A stretch of 64,000 bases of DNA. Origin: CAG-411 sp050875145. Lineage in GTDB: Bacteria > Bacillota > Clostridia > Lachnospirales > Lachnospiraceae. The stretch lies in assembly GCA_050875145.1 (NCBI GenBank), contig JBNMLH010000007.1, forward strand, positions 62,001-126,000, written 5' to 3'. The notes beneath the pieces are model-generated. The model saw only the letters and a program-made list of their open reading frames with translations. It made no database searches and was not told where the DNA came from. Shown here piece after piece: positions 16,002-24,352 of the stretch; position 1 is the stretch's first letter; each line of letters opens with the position of its first letter. Both the position numbers and the translations under genes were made by a program.

Positions 16002-16976
16002 ATGTGTACAGCAGCGACTTATAAAACAAAAGATTTTTATTTTGGTAGAACATTAGATTATGAATTTTCTTATGGGGAAGAGATTGTAATTACACCCCGT
16101 AAATTTAAATTTGAGTTTTCGCATATGGGAATAATGGAAAGTCATTATGCAATGATTGGTATGGCGCATGTGGCAGAAGAGTATCCATTATATTATGAAG
16201 CGGTCAATGAAAAGGGGCTTGGCATGGCAGGACTGAATTTTGTGGGAAATGCTTGTTATGGAGAAATGAAAGAAGCAAAGGAAAATGTTGCAACCTATGA
16301 ATTTATTCCATGGATTCTCAGTCAATGTGACAGCGTAAGTCAGGTGCGTAAGGCATTGGAACACATAAATCTGATAGGGGAAATGTTTTGCGGAAAATTT
16401 CCAGCAGCGTCCCTTCATTGGTTAATCGCAGATGCACAGGAAGCAATTACGGTAGAAGTAATGAAAGACGGTATGCATATTTATGAGAATCCAGTTGGTG
16501 TATTGACGAATAATCCGCCTTTTGATCAGCAAATGTTTTTGCTAAATAATTATATGCATTTATCACCAAGACAGCCAGAAAATCAATTTGCTCCGGAAGT
16601 AGCATTGCACACATATAGTCGTGGAATGGGTGCAATCGGGTTACCGGGAGATTTGTCTTCTGCTTCGCGTTTTGCCAGAGTAGCCTTTACAAAGATGCAT
16701 TCCAAATCGGAGGATACGGAGGAAGAGAGTGTGGGACAGTTCTTTCATATTTTAGGTGCAGTTGAGCAGCAGCGTGGTTGTTGTGAAGTAAAAGAAGGGG
16801 AGTATGAATATACTATTTATACGTCCTGCTGTAATGCTACAAAGGGAATTTTTTACTACACCACATATGGAAATCGTCAGATTACAGCTGTTACGATGCA
16901 AAAAGAAAATCTAGATTCCGAACAATTGATTCGCTATCCAATGAAAAAACAGGAACAGATATGTTATCAGAACTAA
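16002..16976 (+). CDS. Choloylglycine hydrolase / bile salt hydrolase
   Basis: Ntn-hydrolase that cleaves the amide bond of glycine- or taurine-conjugated bile acids, in the cytosol. At 324 residues it has the canonical BSH length. The N-terminal nucleophile is Cys2 (MCTAATY, exposed after removal of Met1). Other expected active-site residues are Arg16 and Asp19 (FGRTLDYE), Asn79 (GLNFVGN), Asn170 (LTNNPPFD) and Arg223 (SASRFAR). Penicillin V acylase is the related alternative, but the gut-Firmicute context favours BSH. AGGAGGG precedes the ATG. It lies directly after the BlaI/M56 pair in its own unit; a link to that sensor is possible but not shown. Confidence 0.93.
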   Translation: MCTAATYKTKDFYFGRTLDYEFSYGEEIVITPRKFKFEFSHMGIMESHYAMIGMAHVAEEYPLYYEAVNEKGLGMAGLNFVGNACYGEMKEAKENVATYEFIPWILSQCDSVSQVRKALEHINLIGEMFCGKFPAASLHWLIADAQEAITVEVMKDGMHIYENPVGVLTNNPPFDQQMFLLNNYMHLSPRQPENQFAPEVALHTYSRGMGAIGLPGDLSSASRFARVAFTKMHSKSEDTEEESVGQFFHILGAVEQQRGCCEVKEGEYEYTIYTSCCNATKGIFYYTTYGNRQITAVTMQKENLDSEQLIRYPMKKQEQICYQN

Positions 16977-17001
16977 TTACCTCTAAGCAGTAACTTCCAA
17001 T

Positions 17002-17030
17002 TTGCTCTACGAAAAGAAATGTGCTACTAT
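17002..17030 (+). promoter_or_regulatory. Promoter of the acyl-CoA thioesterase gene
   Basis: TTGCTC (17002-17007), 17-base spacer, TACTAT (17025-17030), about 100 bases before the start. Confidence 0.45.
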
Positions 17031-17130
17031 AAATATAGAAGAAACAAATTAGCCTGCAATCATGAGTGTTTGAAACATACATTTTTGTGGGTTAAATTGT
17101 TATAAAAAAAGAAATGGAAGTGACTTTACA

Positions 17131-17625
17131 ATGGAAGAAAATGAAGCGAAGGAACAAAAGCCTAAGAAGGTATCGGATTCTAGAACGGAGCAATTGCGTG
17201 TGGTAATTTATCCAGATATTAATGGTTTTGGAAGATTATTTGGCGGCAGGTTACTAGCATGGATTGATGAGGTAGCTGGTGCAACTGCCCGGAGGCATTG
17301 TGGATACAATGCAACTACGGTAGCCATTGACAATCTTTATTTTAAAGACGGTGCTTACTTAAACGACATGATTGTGTTGATTGGAAAGGTAACATATGTA
17401 GGAAGAACGTCTATGGAAGTACGTGTAGATACCTATCGTGAGGATGAGGACGGAACGAGACATGTTATCAATCGTGCCTATTTTGTAATGGTTTCTATGG
17501 GAGAGGATGGAAAACCGACCCCTGTTCCACCGCTTATTTTGGAAAATGATGGAGAACGTATGGAGTGGGAAAATGCAAAAAAGAGACGAGAATTACGCTT
17601 GATGCGTAGACGAGAAGGGTATTGA
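17131..17625 (+). CDS. Hotdog-fold acyl-CoA thioesterase (YkhA-like)
   Basis: 164 residues with a single hotdog domain. It begins after a short Glu/Lys-rich leader with SRTEQLRVVIYPD; then comes INGFGRLFGGRLLAWIDEVAGATARRHCG, the long central helix with the conserved Asp that activates water in the YkhA/BFIT group, followed by strands ending NRAYFVMVSMGEDGKP. It hydrolyses acyl-CoA to free fatty acid and CoA; chain-length preference is unknown. The C-terminus is rich in Arg and Glu. A single hotdog means the active enzyme must oligomerise. It stands alone, followed by a new promoter. Confidence 0.9.
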   Translation: MEENEAKEQKPKKVSDSRTEQLRVVIYPDINGFGRLFGGRLLAWIDEVAGATARRHCGYNATTVAIDNLYFKDGAYLNDMIVLIGKVTYVGRTSMEVRVDTYREDEDGTRHVINRAYFVMVSMGEDGKPTPVPPLILENDGERMEWENAKKRRELRLMRRREGY

Positions 17626-17658
17626 TGGTCTTTTAGTTACAAAACTCTTTTACAAAAG

Positions 17659-17687
17659 TTGACAGAAAAGCATGCCGCTGGTATAAT
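17659..17687 (+). promoter_or_regulatory. Perfect consensus sigma-A promoter upstream of the MATE gene
   Basis: TTGACA (17659-17664), 17-base spacer, TATAAT (17682-17687). It is the best promoter in the window and drives a structured leader rather than starting close to a gene. Confidence 0.8.
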
Positions 17688-17693
17688 AAAAAT

Positions 17694-17786
17694 CCAAAAC
17701 CATGAGGATGGAGTGGATTTTTTTAGAGCATAGAGGCTCTATTTTTCGCCACGTAGTTAATCGTTGTTAGCTGCGTGGCATTTTTT
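17694..17786 (+). ncRNA. Structured leader or small RNA with terminator ahead of the MATE exporter (riboswitch candidate)
   Basis: The transcript from the consensus promoter would start about here. It can fold TCCA-CCAT-gagg-ATGG-TGGA (17693-17717, internal loops), followed by a T run, then AGAGC...GCTCT (17725-17740) with a T run, then GCCACGtAG...CTGCGTGGC (17748-17779) with a six-T tail. About 90 nt in three hairpins ending in a terminator upstream of a MATE gene is the layout of efflux-linked riboswitches such as guanidine-IV (mepA motif). I cannot confirm the consensus by eye, so the ligand is left open. Confidence 0.5.
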
Positions 17787-17842
17787 ATGCAATAAGACTA
17801 AAAATGTACTCCTGGAATCTCCCTTGCGCCCACTTTTGTGGC

Positions 17843-17927
17843 TGATTTTTTGCCAGTTACACACAAATTTAATCAACGTACGCTCCACGTACGCCTCATA
17901 AATTTGTGCATATCTGACAAAAAATCA
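17843..17927. repeat. Long nested inverted repeat (cruciform-like) before the MATE gene
   Basis: Three nested arm pairs: TGATTTTTTGCCAG/CTGACAAAAAATCA (17843-17856 and 17914-17927, one mismatch), CACAAATTTA/TAAATTTGTG (17862-17871 and 17899-17908), and CGTACG/CGTACG (17877-17882 and 17888-17893). It spans the gap between the leader terminator and the MATE start. It may be a small non-autonomous element or part of the regulatory leader. Confidence 0.65.
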
Positions 17928-17991
17928 TCTGACAAAATTGAGCACAAAGAGACTCCGAGAGTACATTAAAATAATTAAGGAGGGACACATC

Positions 17992-19344
17992 GTGAATCAG
18001 GAATTTATGAGAACAAGACCTGTATTACCCTTGGTCATTTCTATGGCATTACCTATGACAATATCCATGCTTGTAAATGCATTGTATAATATTGTAGATA
18101 GCTTTTTTGTGGCTAAAATTAGTGATGATGCCATGACTGCATTATCGTTAGTTTATCCGATACAAAATTTAATGATGGCTACAACGGTTGGATTTGGAAT
18201 TGGTATTAATGCCAGGATTGCATATTTTTTAGGTGCGAAAAAGGAAAAGGAAGCAAATGTTTCGGCTTCGGTAGGAATGGTTTGTAATATTGTACATGGA
18301 ATATTGCTTATGATCGGTTGTATTTTGATTATGCCTGCATTTTTAAAAATGTTTACAAAGGATGCAACTATTATTGACTTGGGACTTCAATATTCTAATA
18401 TTGTTTTTTTGTTTGCAATTCCTGTTTCCATATCCATTAGTCTTGAAAAAATATTTCAGTCAGTTGGAAGAATGCGTACGTCTATGTTTTGCATGATGAT
18501 TGGATGTATTGCAAACGTCATGTTGGATCCATTGCTTATCTTTGGAATTGGTATTTTCCCAAAACTTGGAATAGAGGGTGCGGCAATTGCAACGGGAATT
18601 GGAGAAATGGTTACATTGGCAGGATATATTAGCTTTTATTTTGTGAAACCCATTTCTGTACGGATAAATGTTTGTTATGTGAAATTTTGTGCGAGCAATT
18701 TAAAAAGAATGTACGCAATTGGTATTCCTGCAACATTGAATATGGCATTGTCTTCTTTGCAGATTTCAGTGTTAAATGGTATTTTAGCGGTATATTCTTC
18801 TGCCTATGTTTTGGTGCTGGGGGCGTATTTCAAATTACAAACATTCTTATATCTGACTGCAAATGGTGTAGTACAGGGAATGCGACCACTGCTTGCCTAT
18901 AATTATGGCGCTGGCGAAAAGAAAAGGGTCGATCAAATCTATAAGACAGCACTTAGAATTATCGCAGGGGTTATGGTAGTAGGTACATTACTTTGTATGT
19001 CTGTACCAGATAAGCTCATTGGATTATTTACCAATAATGCACAGACCATTAAAATCGGACAAAATGCGTTAAGAATGATTAGTCTTGGCTTTGTGGTATC
19101 TTCCGTATCTGTAACCGCTTCTGGAGCCTTGGAAGGACTGGGAAAAGGTGCAAGGTCGCTTGTGATTTCCCTTATGCGATATTTACTTATAATGCTTCCT
19201 GTTGCATTTATACTGAGCAGAAGCTTTGGTCCATCGGGAGTATGGAGTGCATTCTGGATTACAGAATTTATAACGGCGGTTGTAGCTTATAGATTATATG
19301 CGCAATGTCAAGATACCCGTAGTAAAAAATCTGAAACCGCATAA
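17992..19344 (+). CDS. MATE-family efflux transporter
   Basis: Cation-coupled drug or metabolite exporter, 450 residues with about twelve membrane helices. The N-terminus (RTRPVLPLVISMALPMTISM, then LVNALYNIVDSFFVAKI) is the MATE/NorM-MepA signature, and the second half repeats it (IGIPATLNMALSSLQISVLNG). GTG 17992 is chosen because AAGGAGGG lies seven bases upstream; an in-frame TTG at 17938 has no ribosome site and would add a charged, non-homologous leader. Expression is probably governed by the promoter and structured leader at 17659-17786. The substrate is unknown. Confidence 0.9.
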   Translation: MNQEFMRTRPVLPLVISMALPMTISMLVNALYNIVDSFFVAKISDDAMTALSLVYPIQNLMMATTVGFGIGINARIAYFLGAKKEKEANVSASVGMVCNIVHGILLMIGCILIMPAFLKMFTKDATIIDLGLQYSNIVFLFAIPVSISISLEKIFQSVGRMRTSMFCMMIGCIANVMLDPLLIFGIGIFPKLGIEGAAIATGIGEMVTLAGYISFYFVKPISVRINVCYVKFCASNLKRMYAIGIPATLNMALSSLQISVLNGILAVYSSAYVLVLGAYFKLQTFLYLTANGVVQGMRPLLAYNYGAGEKKRVDQIYKTALRIIAGVMVVGTLLCMSVPDKLIGLFTNNAQTIKIGQNALRMISLGFVVSSVSVTASGALEGLGKGARSLVISLMRYLLIMLPVAFILSRSFGPSGVWSAFWITEFITAVVAYRLYAQCQDTRSKKSETA

Positions 19345-19383
19345 ACGTACTCAAATAAGTAGGAATGTTTCTTGTCAAATTGT

Positions 19384-19413
19384 ATTGCAGTTTACCTACC
19401 TGTGAACTGTAAT
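19384..19413 (+). repeat. Small hairpin repeat, second copy of the insert at 10723-10752
   Basis: ATTGCAGTT (19384-19392) pairs with AACTGTAAT (19405-19413), loop TACCTACCTGTG. The copy at 10723-10752 has the same stem length and a loop differing at one base, with a compensatory terminal pair (G-C there, A-T here). It lies between the MATE gene and the SRP RNA promoter. Confidence 0.55.
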
Positions 19414-19453
19414 CAAATTGCTACCTTTTTGTTTTTTTGTAAAAGGGTTTTTC

Positions 19454-19482
19454 TTGACAGAAGCGTTGGAAATTGTTATACT
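19454..19482 (+). promoter_or_regulatory. Promoter of the SRP RNA gene
   Basis: TTGACA (19454-19459), 17-base spacer, TATACT (19477-19482). Transcription would start about 75 bases before the mature 5' end proposed here. Confidence 0.75.
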
Positions 19483-19562
19483 TTCATGGTATCCTATCAT
19501 AAAAATAGGAGAGTAATTATAAAAAAGGGTGAGTTTTCACCTACTTGAAAATGTCAAAAAGT

Positions 19563-19832
19563 TTCCGTGCAGCCGGGGAGTTAGCGGTGCCCTGTACCTA
19601 CAATCCGCTACAGTAGGGGTGTTGTTCTTTCTGAGGATGTTTTCTTGTAGGGCTGCCCTCTGTAAGTGGCGTTGACGTTTGGGTCTTACGCAATAGGAAC
19701 TTGTGAACCGTGTCAGGTTGGGAACAAAGCAGCACTAAGCAAGCACTCTTATGTGATGTGAGGTTGCCTGAATTGAGTTAACTGCAGAGGTAACGCTTAT
19801 GAGAGATATTCGAGGTTAGGGCGCACGGATTT
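19563..19832 (+). ncRNA. ffs: Signal recognition particle RNA, large Bacillus/Clostridium type
   Basis: RNA component of SRP, about 270 nt with an Alu domain as in Bacillus scRNA. The 5' region has CCGTGCAGCCGGGGAG, then GCGGTGCCCTGTACCTACAA and CCGCTACAG, the Alu-domain block of the family. Domain IV is CCGTGTCAGGTTGGGAACA followed by AAGCAGCACTAAG (about 19704-19738), the Ffh-binding hairpin. The 3' end GCGCACGG (19821-19828) pairs with CCGTGC at 19565-19570 to close the long stem. The exact ends are estimated from this pairing. Confidence 0.93.
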
Positions 19833-20056
19833 AATTTTATCTCAAACTATATTTGGCATTTATCAAATGACTAAATATTTCAAATAGTCCTTTTGATGTT
19901 CTGTTTTTAAATACATTTTCTCTATCTGTGTGAAAATACAGATATCCGACAGATTCTTTTCTGATGTTATAAATATCCGTTTTATGTACAATTGATTTTT
20001 AACTTTTTGAATGGTAATCCAATATTTACCTGATACAAACCTTGCCTTTATTTGCG

Positions 20057-20085
20057 TTGCTGTTTTTTTGCAATTGTAGTATAAT
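20057..20085 (+). promoter_or_regulatory. Promoter of the cNMP-binding protein gene
   Basis: TTGCTG (20057-20062), 17-base spacer, TATAAT (20080-20085), 41 bases before the start. The upstream stretch 19833-20056 shows no gene. Confidence 0.65.
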
Positions 20086-20126
20086 GGAAACAGACTTATT
20101 TAGGGGCGAGAAAGGGGCAATTGAAT

Positions 20127-22466
20127 ATGGGATTATCGATGAATACGGTAAATCAGATACCAAAGGGAACGGTATTGTATATGCAAAATGCAACAGTAGA
20201 GAGCGTGTGTCTGCTGGTGAAGGGGCGTGTTCTGGTCTATAATACGGGGACGAAGATTGTATGTGGACCAGGTAGTTTTTTGGGAGTGAGTGATTTATTA
20301 GAGGGAAAATATGGTGCCAGTTATTATGTGGCAGAAGATGTACAAATTTTTCCGATTGCAGTGAAAAATTTGGAAGATTTGGAGATGCTTTTGGAAAATC
20401 GAACCGATTACAGAGGAACGGTGGTTACAGCACTCAGCCGTCAGATTGTAGAGCTTTATAAGGTTTATAATGTATTACATAAAGGGGCAGCTACCTTAAA
20501 AAGTTTTATGGAATCCAGTTATGAGTTATATCAGGAAATCGGAAAAAAGAATAGTATGTCTATTACCAGAATACCTGCAATTGAAAATATGAGAGAATTG
20601 GAGGAAGAGATGGATATTAGTAGCGCGCAATATTATGTAGAGTGTGCTACGTTACCGATGGATATACAAAAGAAATATTATGCACATGGAAGTACCATTG
20701 CAGTACATCATTTGGAGGAGCAGCTTCAGGTGATTAGCAGTATTCAGGAATATTGCGAGATTTTGGCAAGTTATGTGCAGGAGTTATTTCAGGGGATTTC
20801 CAGTGCAGATAATGAGTGTCTGTTTAATGTGGCAGCACAAATGGCATTAGATATGAAGAAAGTTAAACTGGACATTGGACAGGTTATGAAACTGGTGAAT
20901 GCCGTTAAAGAAAAGACCAATGAGGTAGAAAATTTTCTTGTGACGAAAACAGGAAAGAAACTATTTATAGATAAAGAAAAAATGGAACAGATTTACGCAC
21001 TTCTTTTGGAGGATTCTGGTGATGCACAGGTGCAGGAGGATGAAGTCAGTGCAGAAACAGCGGTACGTTATGCTGGAGTAGATACGGAGACAATCGAGAA
21101 GGAATTAAATGGTTCTTTGTCAAAATTACTGACATATTCGCAGCTCCCAGAAGAAAAGTGTGCAGAATTTCAACAGAGTGTGCTTGCCTTTATGAATATG
21201 AAGGATAAGACCAGTACCGAAGATGATGCCAGAAAGATACGAAGAACATTAACCAATGGCTTCTATGAATTATATGAGGCTGTGTTTCTTCGAGATTACA
21301 AGGAGAAGTCAAAGGATCGTATCATTGATCTGTTTTTACTGTATGGATTTGTTGATGAAAGGTTGCTTAGCAAAGAACAATTGATTGAATTATATTGTTT
21401 GGAGGATCAGGACAATGAGCAGGGACCATGTAAAGTTTACAATAGTAAACAATGGCTCAGTGCTGTATTGGAGGGAAAAAAAGAGCCATCCAAGAGCGAG
21501 TTCGATATGGATTACAATGAGACACTTCGTGATATGAAGAAGAGCGGACAAATTACGGAAGATGAGATGAAGGAAGCGCAGAAAAATCTTATGAAGAAGT
21601 TTTCTTATGAGATTAAAAATATGTTCCGTTATAATAGTAAGATTGTAAGCGGACAGATTAGTATTTTTGTGCCAATTTTGTATCGTGACAGCTTTATGGG
21701 ACACTTGGATCAAAGTTTGATGACGACAAATAAGGTAAATGATATTATTAAAAAGATTGTAGCAGTTGATTATTCTGTATTCTATCGAGAGGGTATGCAG
21801 AATGACCCTGAAAATGGTATTGAAAAGGAGTATATTCAAGAGGAGATTTTTCCAGATATTATCCTGTTGCCGACTTATGGTTCCAATGGTTCTATGTGGC
21901 AGGAAATTGAGGGAAGAAAAAGAGCATCTCATGGGCGATTTATTTTTCCAATTTTTGCTGAAAATGATATGGAGGACATTTTTGTTCGAGTATGCGGACG
22001 TTTCCGTTGGGAACTTTGTAGAACTATTCAGGGTACAACCTGGAATGATGTAAAGTACAAATCGCTTACTTCCGAATATGTGGATTATATTCAGTTCTAC
22101 AAGAGAAATCGTGCTTTATCAGAGGAAAGAAAAGAAAAGCTTAAAATGCAGATTCAAAAAGGTCGTGGAAATACAAGAGAGGTATTTGTACTTGATTATG
22201 TACTTTGGGTAAAAAATGAGTGTAAGGGTTCTATGCGTTTGAATAAAGTTGCCAGAGAAATACTTGCAAGTTATTGTCCATTTGTAAAACCGATTCGGGA
22301 AAAATTGCAGTTACAACCTTTATACGAAGAAGCGATGGCTAAGTTTAATCGCGAACGTCAGAAGAAATTGAAGGATTTGGATTTGCGATATCGTACGTTG
22401 GAGACAAAGAATATTGCATTAACTCCGGAAATGAAGAAAACGTTGGAATTTTATAAAGATATGTAG
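20127..22466 (+). CDS. Large cyclic-nucleotide-binding-domain protein of unknown function
   Basis: About 779 residues, no signal peptide or membrane segment. The first ~115 residues (IPKGTVLYMQN, VCLLVKGRVLVY, CGPGSFLGVSDLLEG, ASYYVAEDVQIFPI) are the strands of a Crp-like cNMP-binding barrel, but no helix-turn-helix follows. The rest is mostly helical and charged, with a soluble C-terminal domain that I do not recognise (ILLPTYGSNGSMWQEIEGRK, then GRFIFPIFAENDMEDIFVR). ATG 20127 is used since AAAGGGG lies about nine bases upstream; TTG 20121 is an alternative. It is monocistronic with its own promoter and terminator. It could couple a small-molecule signal to a protein-interaction platform (inference). 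Confidence 0.75.
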   Translation: MGLSMNTVNQIPKGTVLYMQNATVESVCLLVKGRVLVYNTGTKIVCGPGSFLGVSDLLEGKYGASYYVAEDVQIFPIAVKNLEDLEMLLENRTDYRGTVVTALSRQIVELYKVYNVLHKGAATLKSFMESSYELYQEIGKKNSMSITRIPAIENMRELEEEMDISSAQYYVECATLPMDIQKKYYAHGSTIAVHHLEEQLQVISSIQEYCEILASYVQELFQGISSADNECLFNVAAQMALDMKKVKLDIGQVMKLVNAVKEKTNEVENFLVTKTGKKLFIDKEKMEQIYALLLEDSGDAQVQEDEVSAETAVRYAGVDTETIEKELNGSLSKLLTYSQLPEEKCAEFQQSVLAFMNMKDKTSTEDDARKIRRTLTNGFYELYEAVFLRDYKEKSKDRIIDLFLLYGFVDERLLSKEQLIELYCLEDQDNEQGPCKVYNSKQWLSAVLEGKKEPSKSEFDMDYNETLRDMKKSGQITEDEMKEAQKNLMKKFSYEIKNMFRYNSKIVSGQISIFVPILYRDSFMGHLDQSLMTTNKVNDIIKKIVAVDYSVFYREGMQNDPENGIEKEYIQEEIFPDIILLPTYGSNGSMWQEIEGRKRASHGRFIFPIFAENDMEDIFVRVCGRFRWELCRTIQGTTWNDVKYKSLTSEYVDYIQFYKRNRALSEERKEKLKMQIQKGRGNTREVFVLDYVLWVKNECKGSMRLNKVAREILASYCPFVKPIREKLQLQPLYEEAMAKFNRERQKKLKDLDLRYRTLETKNIALTPEMKKTLEFYKDM

Positions 22467-22530
22467 TGTGATAAATACTACATGATAAGTGTTTGTGTTT
22501 ATTTTGTAGTTTGTTACTTGAATAGAAAAA

Positions 22531-22586
22531 AATAAGAAGCGTTGCAGTTGAAAGTTATTTTCTACAACGCTTCTTATTTTTTTCTA
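22531..22586 (+). terminator. Intrinsic terminator
   Basis: AATAAGAAGCGTTG...CAACGCTTCTTATT, followed by a T run. Confidence 0.85.
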
Positions 22587-22926
22587 GTCTTTTTAATTTT
22601 TAAATATTTTTGAGTCTAACCATGGCATTTTTGGAGAAAACAAAATAATAAATAAAAAAAAATAAAAAACTCTATTTGTTGAAAATAACAGCGTTTTTTG
22701 CATTGCCTACACATTATAATGATTTACATATATAAGTGGTAAAATAATTGCTTTGAATTATAATATTTAAAAAGATGTTGATTTCTTCTTTTTTGTGTGT
22801 TACATTTATACGGTAATGCATTACAAACACTTTGCAATTTGGTCTATAAAAATGTGGAATAATTAGGATTGCAAGTAAGATACATAAAAAAGTTCATTTA
22901 TAAAAAATAACAAGGGAGAAATCAGA
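22587..22926. other. Gene-free A+T-rich leader region
   Basis: No supported gene. It contains several TATAAT-like boxes (for example about 22714-22719) without convincing -35 partners, and a perfect 12-bp palindrome GTAATGCATTAC (22813-22824) about 100 bases upstream of the amidase gene that could be an operator. Confidence 0.4.
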
Positions 22927-23631
22927 ATGATAAGAAACAAACTATGTAGAAAAAAAGTGAGAATGCTATTGGCAGGAATGGCAGCATGTGCTGCGATTGC
23001 AACTAGTGCAGTATCAAATACTGCGTATGCATATGACCGTGAGGATGCTGCAAAATATGCTTCGAAGTATTGGAAAAATTATAATTCAGAGTATGATTCT
23101 TTCGGAAATGATTGTACCAATTTTGCCTCACAGGTGTTAAGTGCAGGTGGATATTCGGTGAAGGAAATTCCTAAGAAAGAAGTTTCTTATGCGGATTTGG
23201 GAACTGTATATTCTACAAAAAAATATTGGTGTAATAAAACTTATACGAAAAAATTTGCAGGTGTTATTAAAAAGACTGACTTTGTGACAACCACCACATG
23301 GAGTAATGTGGATCAGTTAGCTGGTTCTTCTTTTTATGGATTGCAGGACTATATGGTAACAGTTCAGGGACGTACAAGATATCTCTGGAGTATTAGTAAA
23401 GAAAACATTAAGAAATTAGCAAAAAAAGCTGAAAAGGGAGATATTATTCAGATTGCACAGGCAAATTCCAGATTTACGCATACATATGTGGTTGGAAAGG
23501 TAAAAAATGGAAAAGTATATGTATATGCACATACGGGTAATAGAGGTGCATCAGCGGATGATGAATTAGAGGAAATGGAAAGAAATAAGGTGTTTTCAAA
23601 GTATACTATCATTGCATTGATTAAAGGGTAA
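22927..23631 (+). CDS. Secreted Amidase_6-domain protein
   Basis: 234 residues with a clear Sec signal peptide: basic N-terminus, hydrophobic MLLAGMAACAAIATSAVS, cleavage after TAYA near residue 37. The mature protein is an Amidase_6 (papain/NlpC-like) domain. It starts YDREDAAKYASKYWKNYN; the catalytic Cys is in GNDCTNFASQVLSAGG (about Cys62), and the probable catalytic His in RFTHTYVVGKV (about 190). It probably acts on peptide or amide bonds at the cell surface; the substrate is not known. It is the first gene of a cassette with two paralogous membrane-anchored proteins and an ABC transporter. GGGAG precedes the ATG. Confidence 0.85.
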   Translation: MIRNKLCRKKVRMLLAGMAACAAIATSAVSNTAYAYDREDAAKYASKYWKNYNSEYDSFGNDCTNFASQVLSAGGYSVKEIPKKEVSYADLGTVYSTKKYWCNKTYTKKFAGVIKKTDFVTTTTWSNVDQLAGSSFYGLQDYMVTVQGRTRYLWSISKENIKKLAKKAEKGDIIQIAQANSRFTHTYVVGKVKNGKVYVYAHTGNRGASADDELEEMERNKVFSKYTIIALIKG

Positions 23632-23641
23632 ATATAGAGAT

Positions 23642-23680
23642 TGTAGAAGAAGGGAGATTACTACGCTCCTTTCTTCTACA
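23642..23680 (+). other. Strong hairpin between amidase and first paralog
   Basis: TGTAGAAGAAGGGAG pairs with CTCCTTTCTTCTACA around a short loop. It is not followed by a T run, so it is more likely an mRNA-stability or partial-termination element that uncouples the amidase from the downstream genes. Confidence 0.5.
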
Positions 23681-23710
23681 GTAAGTTTAATAATATAGAG
23701 GAGAACATTG

Positions 23711-24316
23711 ATGAAGAAAATAATAGCAGGGCTTATAACGTTAGTTGTTTTATGTGGAATATTTTTTTCTGCAATACATCCCATATGGCTAAAAGCAGGA
23801 AGTGATATTCTTTGTTATACTAGCGATAGTTATACGGAAAGTTTTAAATTATGGAAAAAGGCAAAGGATAAGGATGTGAATTTAGATGCGTTTTCTGGAG
23901 AGTTTCCGAGCATGAATTCTAGTGATTATCGACAATTAATTTTAGATTTTAACCTAACTTCTACTTCTGTATTTGGTGTAAATAGTATGTGTGTGTATAT
24001 AAAGGATATTGATTGTGAAAATAAGAAGAACGCAATAATATTAAAATCATCCACATATGATGAGGCAGGTTTTGATATTCTTCGCTTGAGAAAAGAAAAA
24101 TATGATACACCGTTTATTTTGGTTTATGTTGGGGACTTGAAAAGTGAAAAAGAAATAGAGGAACGTTTAGAAGACATAGCAAAGCACACAATATTTGGAA
24201 TGACTTATACGTTGCAATGGCTTGGAAATAGAACTTACTCTTGGAGTGCAGGAGATAAAATAAATGGATATATTATTATAAATGAAGATACCAATAAACA
24301 AAGGCGAATAAAGTAG
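23711..24316 (+). CDS. Membrane-anchored hypothetical protein, tandem paralog 1
   Basis: 202 residues: Lys-rich start, one hydrophobic segment (about residues 4-22, ITLVVLCGIFFSAIHPIW) acting as uncleaved anchor or signal, then an extracytoplasmic domain. No known domain recognised. The most conserved stretch shared with the next gene is SSDYRQLILDFNLTSTS, then ERLEDIAKHTIFGMTYTLQW. The start ATG 23711 follows GAGGAGAACATTG. It forms, with the second paralog and the ABC genes, a probable operon. Confidence 0.7.
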   Translation: MKKIIAGLITLVVLCGIFFSAIHPIWLKAGSDILCYTSDSYTESFKLWKKAKDKDVNLDAFSGEFPSMNSSDYRQLILDFNLTSTSVFGVNSMCVYIKDIDCENKKNAIILKSSTYDEAGFDILRLRKEKYDTPFILVYVGDLKSEKEIEERLEDIAKHTIFGMTYTLQWLGNRTYSWSAGDKINGYIIINEDTNKQRRIK

Positions 24317-24352
24317 TAAGAAATAATGTAGGCTGGAAGAAGGAGAACACAG

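Noticed and set aside
21390..21932. Minus-strand frame of 180 codons inside the cNMP-binding protein gene
   Set aside because: Shadow frame with Ile/Asn-rich product and no start signal; the plus-strand gene is intact.
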